A stretch of DNA of 64,000 nt from Myripristis murdjan (lineage: Eukaryota > Chordata > Actinopteri > Holocentriformes > Holocentridae). The position numbers and the translations under genes were made by a program. This document shows, piece by piece, positions 44,128 through 54,437 of the stretch. The stretch is from contig NC_043983.1 in the NCBI RefSeq assembly GCF_902150065.1, forward strand, positions 14,412,821 through 14,476,820, given 5' to 3'. Each line of letters begins with the position of its first letter. Within the stretch, counting starts at the first letter, position 1. Under the pieces are notes generated by a model. That model made no database searches. It was not told where the DNA came from and saw only the letters and a list, made by a program, of their open reading frames with translations.

Positions 44128-47072
44128 TTAGCGGCACCCACACTCTTTGGCCACCATGTTGGGTTTAATGCAGATGTACGTCCCGTCACTGTTCCACTCC
44201 ACCACCTCCAGGTCCTCATAGGCCACGGGCACACAGCACAGCGGGCGCTCCAGCTCTATGCCGTGCTCAATCTGTTTGTGCAGCAGGATGGCATGGTTGT
44301 TCACGTTGGGCAGTGAGTTACCTGGAGATAAGTCGCAGATGCCTTGGCAGTTGTTGATGGTAGCGGCATTTGGGCCGACAAAATACTTTTCAAGGGACAC
44401 ATTGAGGCTGTGCAGCCCACACAGGTTCCTCCACATCTGGCCCGCTCTGGTGGCCCGCAGTCCTCTCTCAGCCTCGTAAGCACGTGCCACCGTCTGTAGG
44501 GCCTTCAGCAGAAGAAAGGCACAGTATTGCCTCTCTCCTGGTTTGCATGTATGTGGAAGAGAGAAAAAACAAATTGCACCATGGCAATACATGTTCTTAA
44601 TAACAATCACAAATCTTGAATGCTTATTTTTTTTTTTTTATAAGAGACTGGATTCATGTACCTGCAGCTGGTTCATTCTTGGGAAATGCACTGAATGCTT
44701 TGAGCCTCCCCAGCCTCTCCATGACAGTGTGACCCATCTCCTCTTCCTTGATGATCTCTGTTACCTGCGCCATGACATGCTCCAGCCTCTGCCTGAGCAC
44801 CTCTAGCAGTGCAGGAGGCAGGGCCAGCTCCCTGCTCTGCACCAGGAGCTCAGAGCCCTGCGCCGGGAAGGAGAAGAGCGTGGGTGCCGATGAGTTGAGC
44901 AACCCTGCCAGGAGGGTCTCGCTGGAGGATACCCCCAGTTTGAGGGGAGGCAGGGAGTGTAAGGAGTCCAGCTGTACTGAAATGGACTCGGTTTGATCCT
45001 GAAGCAGAACATCACCCAGGAACTTCTGCAGCTCACAGAGGAACAAGCATGTCTCTGAGGGGTCCGGGGATGAGCTTGCAACTTGTGTAGCTCTGAGGAA
45101 GATAATTTAAGAAAAAAAAAAAACTGTTACAGCCTCACAGAGCACCACTATGGCCTTGTAAAATCTAAAAAGGGGAACATAGGAGCCAAGGCAACCTCAG
45201 ATAAGTTCCTCTGTCTGCCAAGAAAAGCAGAATCGGAGTCATGCTGATGTTGCTTCCTGATTCCTCACCAAGAAGGAGCTCTTGTTCCTTTTGCCCTGCA
45301 AAGAGTGTAAATATACTTCTGTCAAAGAGGAAGAATGCACATTGCCCAAGTGGATCAACTTAAAAGAAAAAAAAAGTCCTTACCTGTGTCAGGGGACTCA
45401 ACAGATAACTGCCATTTCTGATCAACACTGCCGTCTGATGCCTTTCCTGTCAATATGATGAACTGCGTTCCCTCTGAGATGCATGCAGTCTAAGGAAAGA
45501 CAACAACAGATCTGTGTGGGCCACAATGTGTAGGGCATTTGTTTCAGTAAGTAGGTGTGAAATCTGCAGGTTTGTTGCCTTAGTATCTGTATCTGTAGTA
45601 TCTGTATAGTATCTGTTTTGAATTGCAACCGGAATCTCCATATTCACAACTTATTCTGGCTGATATTCAACACTCAAATTTTACTTTTCTTAAAGCATCA
45701 GGAAAAAATCTACCAGTTTGATTAGATAATATTACTAGTTTCTAATGCAGTTTCACTTGGCTTGGAGTTTTTTTCTGAGAACAAGTGTAAATACATTGGG
45801 AAAAAAAGGCAGAATAAGGCGGATCAGCCCTTTAGTATCAACATTACATTTGTTTCAAGAAAATTGTGGATGCAAGTTAATTAGCAGTGGAAACAAGCAG
45901 AATTACCTCATCCCACTGGCATATTTTTTTCACTTTTTTTTTTTAAAGAAAAATAAATGACTTGATTTTGCAGTGCTACAGTATTTCAAAAATATTACAT
46001 TTCGGGAATGCATTCAGGCAATATTCACATAATGTCAAGTGCTTACCTGTGTGTCAGGGTGCAGAGACTGACTAGAGAAAGTGACATCAAAGTTTCTCCC
46101 TGTGACGGGACGTCCAAACACCAAGAGCAGTACCGGATTTAGCTGGGGCAGGGGAGACTGTGGGATGTCAAGAGTCAGTACAAGCCTTCCTTCCTCAGCC
46201 GACACTTCTGATGGAGAAAACAAACAAGAAAAAATATATAACAAAATGTATACACACACAATCAAATGGAAAAAAGCTGTTCAAAGTGAGCATGACTGAA
46301 TACCTTTGGTTGGGTGCACAATACCAACTCCATTTCTCTGGTCTCTGTTTGCTGCATTAATGAGCTCTGACAAGACGGCGCCTGACGAACCATCAGATTT
46401 GGTGCAGACTCCAAACCGGGTCAGACTGCTGTTTGTCACTTCACTGTCATTCCCCAAACCTTCGCGCAACACTGCAAATACACCATCCAGAATGTCCCCG
46501 TGACCCTGTGCACCCTGAGAGCACGGGGCATCTTCAGGGACATGATGGGACGTGATGGTGTCTTTTGATGTCAGGGCATAACCTGCATTTTTGACTCCCA
46601 TCTGTTTGGAATCCGTTGTGTGGTGGGACCTCTTGTCTCTTGTCACTGAATTGGAAAAAAAAAAATACAAGCACTGAAAAACAGCATTCTGCACGCAGAT
46701 TAAAGATAGATTAACTTTAATCTGTGAGCGGCATGCTGATGTCACCCTCACCCAATAACAAAAGAAGATTCAGAGCCTAGTTATTTTGAACAGCAATCAT
46801 GGCATTGGTGAAAACTATGAAGATTAATGCACAAGCTACAGAATTGCACCGAAATATGAAAAGGCCAAGAACAATATATAAAACAGCAATTTCCAGAGAG
46901 CACAGGGGCAATTATGTGTGTGTGTGTGTGTGTGCTAAGCCTGACCTGTCCTTGGTGCTGAGTCCAGCTTCTGTCCATGAGGGCCATCCATGTCTGGGAC
47001 CAGCAGGGGCACACACTCTGTTGCCCAAAACAGCATCAGTGCTGCACAATGTAAAACATACACACAAACCAT
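44128..47072 (-). CDS. amh: Anti-Mullerian hormone
   Basis: Seven exons close in phase: 47072-46946, 46645-46304, 46207-46047, 45489-45384, 45295-45196, 45092-44662 and 44537-44128, giving 558 residues. Amh is a secreted TGF-beta-family dimer that restrains germ-cell proliferation and acts in fish sex determination. The ATG at 47072 has a good context (A at -3, G at +4) and opens a signal peptide (MVCVYVLHCAALMLFWATEC). AMH-domain landmarks include ILTGK and the LLLGEESGSN/MTPILLF segment. A likely cleavage site RATR lies at residues 450-453. The 105-residue mature part has NNCQGIC, RPLCCVPVAY and PNMVAKECGCR. It holds eight cysteines, one more than human AMH, the extra one in YICIKPN. The exon 5 donor (GAG|GTTGCC) is weak, while a stronger-looking GTGAGG lies 74 bases earlier inside the exon. 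No second amh copy is in the window. Confidence 0.95.
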
Positions 47073-47080
47073 TCTTGGTT

Positions 47081-47120
47081 GTCTCTGTCTGTCTGTCTGT
47101 CTCTCTGTCTGTCTGTCTGG
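47081..47120 (-). repeat. (CAGA)n tetranucleotide in the amh 5' leader
   Basis: Interrupted CAGA repeat (TCTG on the plus strand) ending eight bases before the amh start codon. If the transcript starts upstream of it, the repeat is part of the 5' untranslated region and its length could vary among individuals. Confidence 0.85.
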
Positions 47121-50079
47121 TCAGGTCCTTCTCACTTCTTTTGGACGGGTCAAGCTCTGAGGATGGAATTTATATGATCCCACACGCCTCTCTCACCAAA
47201 TGGGGAATCATCTGCCAAAATAGCTTTGGAAAACTGTGTGTCCTTGACGAGCTGGATGACAGGACGCTGTTTCAACACAGTTTTGTTTGCCACATTGTTC
47301 AAGTGCTGTCTACCTCTTGGTCTCTTGGAACAGCAAGTGCTCAGGGGTTCAACTGAGATAGTTTAAGGGGATATGGGGATGAAAAGCAAACAACAGGCAG
47401 TTTTACTGGTTCAGACACACACCTAACCTCCCTACCAGTCGACTCAGACCAGCGTTAACGGGGACAGCCATCAGAAAGATGTCAGGGTTCAAGACGATGA
47501 CAGATTGGACGTAGGTTCCTCATGAGTGCCAAAGACTGGAAGATCAGAGGTGTTGTGTTACTGTCCTTATTAAATAGTTTCACACTCACCTGATAGAGGT
47601 GTATATTAAGGGTGTTAAAACTTACAGGATAACCCTTCAGAAATTAAATTGGAGATGTGTGCATAACAAAAAAAGAGCATCCAGCACTCGTGCATCTTGT
47701 ACATAGACCTACTCCATGGCCATTTTTAGGAACATTAGTGTGGCATTATTTCATCTGATGCTGTTTGGTATCCAGACACCAGGAATCTGTCCTTAGACCT
47801 GGCTCTGGTTTAATGAAATCTCACAGCTGCAGCCTTGTTTTGCAGACAACCAAGGTCTCCGCACTGCTCAGTGGCAGTGGATGCCAAGAGATAAAGTCAA
47901 GGCTCATTCTTGACCAGATTCACAGATCTCCCATACAGAATAACAAGCGTTGTTTATCACTCTCCGATGGTGCTTAACCCTATAAAGCCATTTGTATCAT
48001 ATATGATACACATTTTCAATTCAGTTTTTCGTTTTCAGTTTAATCAACACTTGACCAAAATATTGTTGTATACCTTTGGACACTTCCCCTGTTCACCCTG
48101 GACCATACCATTGGGATAAATGTTTGCCTCTCACAGCAGCGATGTCTATACTGTGGGAACCAGCATGGCTTGTGTAGTACTTCACATCTAAAAATCTTTG
48201 TGGTGATTCAAAAATTATATAGAGGTTAGGGTTAGATTTAATTTAATGCATATTACTGCTCTGAATTTAGTAGTCCACTTTGCCACTGTGTAATTACTGC
48301 TTTTAATATTGTGGATGTTTTCTGTACAGTCATGCGTGGGGCCTAAGCACTCCCCTTTGTGTGCTGCCAAAACTAAATCCATATACATCAGACTAGAGCC
48401 AAAATGAACTTAAGATCTTGAAATAAAGGCATTACCTAATGATTTAAAAGTGTTGGCTGATCATTTCCCAGTGGCTCTAGCATACCTTTTGTCTGAGACT
48501 CTACATGCTTTCCCTGCTAGAGACAGTGACAATCAGAAACACCATCAGCCCATTTTTGGTCATGTAATGAAGTGTATGGTTATTATGTGTAACTATGTGC
48601 TCCACAGTCATATAATTCTCAACACGCATAACAAAATGAAATCCAATGTTATACAAAAAATGTTTTTAATGATCATAAAAAGCAGGAAAAAAAACATCTC
48701 AAATTCAAATTGTCATTATAACATCTTAAGATAAAAGCACCAACACCAAACAGCAAGAATTTTCCCGTGAAAACCCAGGGCTTTTGGAAAGTAGGTTTGC
48801 CGTTATTGCACCTCAAACCTGCCCTGGCTTTACTGATCAGAGATCACTATACACAGATCACATTTGTCTTTCAGTGACGGCTCCCCCAGTGTAAAGGGAT
48901 CATAACAAAGGACAATGAGCTTCCTTCTCAGAGAGACACAGATGGAGACAGATGCCTTTGTGACAGGAGGAAGATGCTGAAAGTTGTAGCCATTCCACAG
49001 CTTCTTAAGATCAAACTGATGTATAAAGCTTTAGAAAGCAGGATTTGGCTGAAGAGGCTGGATGTATGTGACAGTGAGAATGTATCATAGATAGTGTGAA
49101 GAATATCTCTAAGGCCATTTATCAGCTGAAAGCACCTATAGCCAATTCTCAGGTTACCTTGATAATACACACACGAGGTGCTGCCACATGGTCCTGAGCT
49201 GGGTGGGGGGAAGGGAGAGCGGGACTTCATCGTGCCACGAGATGGTAGAAAGATTCGTGGCATGCAGTAGTTTAAAAGAAGTGTTACATCATTTCAAACA
49301 ATCTGAGGAAGTTCCTGAGTAAGACCTTTGGCAGGATTTAGAGTAAACAGTCTCGACTGCAAAGCTCTCACAGATAAATGTACCAATTATGTACCAGGAT
49401 GGAGCATGCTGGAGAACTGCATAGGAGCTTTAGGTTAAAGTCACGCTTACATGCCAAAGGACTTGAATATTTGCACCTCATCCCTTTGACTGATTATACA
49501 AAGTAGCTACAATTAAGCAATCGGTTGAAACGTGTAACACAAGTTTAGATATTCACGGAGCGTTCTCACTCACACATACATTACAACTGCCAATCCAGAT
49601 TATAGGAAGTTCTGCAGGTTAGAAGGGACATCAGAAAGCCACCGAGCAAGCTTGTGTTGAAGATTATTCAACCATCCCTCCCTACAGCACAGCAGGAGAG
49701 GAGTAGTATTTATCAATAGCTGCATTTTCCTTGTTTTAAGTGAAGGAGAGCACCGTGCTGTTTGACTAATAGTATTAAAAAAAATGATTGGAATCTTCAG
49801 TCACAATTAAAACCATAATATATAACAACTGCAATTGTATCAAACACCAAGAATAAGAAAATTAAAACAGCATTAACAATAACAATAATTACAAAAGACC
49901 TCTCAGTGCTGGTAACAAAAGGACTGCAGCCTCTCTGGTTATGTTCTATCATGTGAAAATGACTCTCCTCCTCACTAGAGAACTTGCAGATCACAGAGCA
50001 ATCGACTCTACATGACAGCATTTTTACTATAAAGCTTTGATTAGTCTAATCTTCCCTTGGACACACATTGGCAAATGAA

Positions 50080-50128
50080 AACACACACACTCACACACAC
50101 ACACACACACATACACACACACACACAT
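50080..50128. repeat. (CA)n microsatellite
   Basis: About 50 bases of CA dinucleotide with a few single-base interruptions. It accounts for the His/Thr-rich open frames around it. Confidence 0.95.
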
Positions 50129-52896
50129 ACTGAGCTGAAGTGTAATCCTGCTTCTTGTGTTTTCCGTCAGAAGAAAAGGAAGCTTGACGGCGCTCACTCC
50201 TACCCAATTTATACCCCAAGCACAAGTGTTTCACATCAGCGCATCTTTTGCCGTTATGTTCACACGAGTCGTCTGAGGACAGGAAGTGCGTATGAGGGAT
50301 TGAGATTTAATTTTGTATGCACCAAAAAAATATTGTTTTTAAAATCTGAATTGCTGTGGTATGGAGAAAGCACCATTTTTTTTTCCCAGTCTGAAAAACC
50401 AGAGCGATAAGACATCTGATCCAAATAACAGTTCTAGTGCCAGAACCTAGCTGCGCTGTGTCACAGCACATCTCTGTATGTGCGCCAACGACACACACTT
50501 TGAGATTCTATTTCTGTGGAGAGTATATCACAAGAGTACAGGCACTGTCGTGTGAAGGTGTTGGGCGCCTGTTGTTAAGGTCCTGTGGTAGCAATTTTCT
50601 GCTCTCCTTGGCTTCAAGCCTCTCCTGTTTTACAGGCCGGATAGAAGGGTCACAACGCCAGCACCAAAACACCCCGCACCTCCACATGTAGCTGTTTCTA
50701 ATTCACTTATATATATAATATAATATATATATATACCTTTCTGTTTTATGAAGAAGACATAGACATACAAAGAAAAACGAACAAAAACATATGTACAAAA
50801 ACAGTGTGTCTTGTTCACTAACAAATAGCCTGGACAAGCAGCACAGTTCTGAGAGCAAAGGGGATTGGCTGTACGTGTAAAAATCCTGCGTGAGAAACAC
50901 ACCTATCGAGGGCCTAAAACCTTTTGAATTTGACTGAGCCAGCTGTTGCAGAGTAGTTTTATCCAAACATGTGGTGTCTACAGTTGTACACTAGGCTTAG
51001 AAACAAACAAACAATAGCATATTAAATATGGGAAAGGGAATGCCAGTACATGGCAATAAAATGTCCCTGTGTACAAGCAGCACCAAGTATTCATTTGTTG
51101 TTGTTGTTTTTTGATGTTTTCAATATAGAATAAATAAGATCAGGCACAGTCTAACGTTAGCACCATGTTTTCAGACTGTGAGTCAAGTACACACACTATT
51201 GCATTCTACACTGTCAACACATTTCTGAATAAAAAAAGGAAAACAAATATCAAAACAAATGGAGAGACTGACAGCATAAATATAATAATCTAAATTATAC
51301 ACAATTATACAGTCTGAGAATGAATCCCCTTCACAGTACAAACATTGTTTACAAGAACAAATTACATAACAAAAGCAAACAAAAAGGTGTGAAAACAGTC
51401 CAGTAGTTTGTTGTGGTTATGGTAATTTGTGTATTCCCAGTGTAAGGATGAGCATGCATGAGTCTGTTTGCGTGTGTGCATGTATGTTAACTAATGGAAA
51501 ATGAATGTGTCCACATGTCTTTTTAAGTCCCATTTATTTGCTTACCACTACAGTTTCCCAACAGCAGGATAATATGAACAAGTCTAGCTTAAGAAAAGTC
51601 CTGCATGTTTGTGAATGTCAAGATTTTCAGCTGTGGTCCCACATCATCATGTGACAAACCAAAGTAACGGCTGAAAAAAACAATTCTATCAGAAAACCCA
51701 AAAATTATTTTGGATGTTAAACGTTTTTACGGTGACAGGTCCAGATTCAGCTAAACTAAACTTAAACAACTGCGTGGCAAACGTTTTCTTTGACAACAGT
51801 GGGCACTGCCATTTCTTTACCAGAGATCAGCTAACATGGTTCATTCAAACAGTGCAATACTACACTGAGTGTTATCTCAAATGATCAATTTCATTGGGTC
51901 TTTTTCTTGAATAAATAATTTCAACAGTCACAATCCTGCCACAAACAGCCCCAGGGAGGGGGAAGGGAGTTATTTCAGTTTAAAGAGCTCTGCTAAGCAT
52001 TACCCATAACCCATGACATGTATCTGCTAATTCAACATGTTTTCAAAAATGGCCTGACATCTGTTAAACATCTGGGTTGTCATAGCATTAACTCATATCA
52101 TACTGATCCTAAATTTCATGTTTTGAGACGTCGTTACGACATAAGTTTACCATTTCAGTCCTTGATCCTTTTTTATTCTCATGAGTCAGCTCTTGTATGA
52201 TTTGTTGTTTTATTACTCTTCATCTTGTGTTGCACTCTGCTTACTGCCCTGTCTGTTTTCTCTCCCTTTTCTCCCATATCCCCTTTTGTTTAACTGCCTA
52301 TTGTTAACAATAATATTTGTTATTTCATGATGTCTGTCAGTACAGCTTTTACATCAATATTTCAAATATAGGCTATAAAAATATATTTTTGTACCTCTTT
52401 GCTTAGAACTATAGGGACTTCTGAATTTCTAAGTTTTTCATTTACTGTTTCATGTTCAACTTATTGCAGATGTTAAATATGAAGATATGGTGAATTAGCA
52501 ACATTATCAGAGTTTTTAACGGGTTGTTAATAAACCTGCCTGGACTTGTATGTCTTCTACTGCGCGTGTAACTTTATATTATAATACACTATCCAGTGTG
52601 AAATTGGATCAAAATATGAAGTTCCTCATTTTTAATAGTCAAATTACTTGCCATACATATTTCATTTCACAGAAGGAAGAAAACTGAGAGAGGGGAGCAC
52701 ACACATGCAAAGAGGCACAGCTGCAAGACATCTGAGCAGAGTTCAGTGGACTGGTCTGTGCATGTTTGTGCATGCACACGTGCATGAGTGCGAGGTGAAA
52801 TCTGGAGGGAACCTAGCACCTGGTGAGCTGCAGCTAGAGGCGGACCGTCTGTTCTTACATCTGTTGTAAAATGTTACATTAAATTACCAACAATAA

Positions 52897-52902
52897 TTTA
52901 TT
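52897..52902 (-). terminator. Candidate poly(A) signal of dot1l
   Basis: AATAAA on the minus strand about 520 bases past the start of the inferred terminal exon. Further AATAAA hexamers lie farther left (for example near 51535), so a longer 3' untranslated region is possible. Confidence 0.35.
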
Positions 52903-53187
52903 TAACTAAGAACTAGATGGTAGTATAGTGAATGAGGCAAAAAAATGATACTGTCATCCTATAGAGCACCACAATATTTAACCAGACAGTTCAATAAAAG
53001 CTCATTCAGTGCTGGACAGCAGCCAGTACTGGTTTCCATGTGTTAAAATGGTCTAACTAGCAACCCTGTGTCCCCACCCACCCCTAAAGACTTTGAAGGA
53101 GTCTCTGAAGCTCCTTCCCTTCCAATCCACACAGAAGCATGACCAGTGCCTATGAATTCTGCTCCAGGTGACCATTAGTGGTGTGGT

Positions 53188-53219
53188 GTGTAAGTGTGTG
53201 TGTGTATGTGTATGTATGT

Positions 53220-53263
<44 letters not shown>

Positions 53264-53264
53264 G
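53188..53264. repeat. (TG)n microsatellite
   Basis: About 75 bases of TG dinucleotide with TATG interruptions, inside the inferred dot1l 3' untranslated region (as CA in the transcript). Confidence 0.95.
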
Positions 53265-53421
53265 TTGATGTAAGTGTTTGTGTGTATGAGATCCCAGTAC
53301 AGAAGCCGGTCTTGGAGGCGGTTGGGTTGTGCAGACGATTTGAAGCACCAGTGAGTGAGTAGAGTGCCTTGGTCCACACCTGGCCATTTGCATAGGTTAC
53401 TTTAGGTTGAGGTAGTTTTCA

Positions 53422-53429
53422 TCAATTAC
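53422..53429 (-). CDS. dot1l: dot1l alternative terminal coding segment (short isoform)
   Basis: A strong acceptor (TTTTCCTCCAATCTCTCTTCCAG) ends at 53430. If the exon ending at 55233 is spliced straight to it, the carried-over G plus GT AAT TGA reads Gly-Asn-stop. The protein would then end GGAAGGGN. Human DOT1L's 1,537-residue isoform ends GGTVGGN, so this is very likely the homologous short form made by skipping the 53750-54437 exon. It is inferred from splice sites and phase and has no transcript support here. Confidence 0.6.
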
Positions 53430-53749
53430 CTGGAAGAGAGATTGGAGGAAAACTTAGTGCGAGCGGCTGACAGTTTTTGTGCGTAATAGCCTCAAAACAG
53501 CTAAAAACCATCACTTTCAAAATACAAACACACCATGTTGCACAATGTTTACACTATGATATTAATCTATAGAGCAAGTATTGACTTACCTTGTTCAAAC
53601 AGAAAAACAGCTTGTGGGAGCACAGGGAAACCAGGTATCCTGTCTCTCTCACTCCCTACCAGTCTCTCTCTCTCTCTCTCTCTTTCACTTGCGCACCCCA
53701 TCTGATTGCCCTTCGCCCTCCCCCTCTCCACCCTCCTCCCCTCCCTCAC

Positions 53750-54437
53750 CCCCAGTCCTATCTAGGCCGGGAGCCCGGGAGCTGGGATGTGGTGTAGGTA
53801 CCATGTATGCCCTGAGTCCTCCACATGCTTCCTCCGCCACCTGCTGAACTGCTAGCCGGCAGCGGAGGGGGGAGCCGAGGGGAGTAGTGCACTGTGAAGG
53901 GGCGAGAGGAGGAAGAGGAGGAGGAGGAGGAGGAAGAGGAAGTGGACAAAGAGGAGGAAGAGAGGGAGGCAGTAGCAGCAGCAGCAGACACAGAAGCAGA
54001 GGACGCAGAGGAGGTGGAGGAGATGGAGAGAGAGAGGGATGACTGTGCTCTCTGGTGGTGGAGAGAGGAATGAGACAGGCGGGAGGAGAGGAAGGATTCT
54101 GAACGAGAAGAGGGCGGGGCGTCACAGTGTGCGGGTGCTGAAGAGGAGGGGACACTGTGGAGAGGTGGTGGAGGGGGCAGGGAGAGCGTGGGAGGAGAGG
54201 GGCTGTGCAGGACTGACTGGGTGCGGCTGTGCTGGGCCTGGGTCAAGGAGAGGGGGAGGGGCGAGGACACGGAGGCCAGTCGTGTGGAGGCTGTTTGGGG
54301 GGTGGTGTACTGCTGGGTTTGGGAGGAAGTAGAGGAAGAGGAGGAGAGACTGAGCAGGGAGCTGAGGCCTCCAGAAGTGGGCAGCGCTGCCCCAAACTGA
54401 TGGGAGGACACTGAGGGAACCACGTGGTGAAATATAC
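53750..54437 (-). other. dot1l: dot1l putative cassette exon (long C-terminus)
   Basis: The acceptor before 54437 (GATTTGCAG) and a GGGG|GTGAGG donor after 53750 frame an exon whose stop codon (53758-53760) lies only eight bases before the donor. A downstream intron that close to the stop should not provoke nonsense-mediated decay. Inclusion gives the long tail and skipping gives the short one. Low-complexity GAG/GGA repeats at about 53908-53945 encode the serine run. Confidence 0.5.

Larger units (their letters stand above)
47073..53421. other. amh upstream DNA and dot1l 3' untranslated region
   Basis: No further coding exon was recognised. A CAGA-type tetranucleotide repeat (47081-47120) starts eight bases upstream of the amh ATG. 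CA/TG repeats occur at about 50080-50128 and 53188-53264 and an AT repeat at about 50707-50736. A TTAACCCTATAAAGCC motif at 47974-47989 could be one end of a piggyBac-like MITE. The right part, from about 52.9 kb, is probably the dot1l 3' untranslated region; its true end is unclear. PLEKHJ1 and SF3A2, which lie between DOT1L and AMH in human, are not seen. Confidence 0.5.

Noticed and set aside
45269-45295. 27-base mini-exon model for amh ending at CTTG|GTGAGG
   Set aside because: It breaks the reading phase with the next exon; extending to 45196 restores phase and conserved AMH residues.
53411-53429. In-frame reading VIDENYLNLK after the 53430 acceptor
   Set aside because: It looks protein-like but needs a phase-0 donor. 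Both available donors give other phases, so Gly-Asn-stop is the supported reading.
53685-54155. Pro/Leu-rich minus-strand frame overlapping the last dot1l exon
   Set aside because: It is a shadow of the Ser/Pro-rich dot1l frame in another phase.
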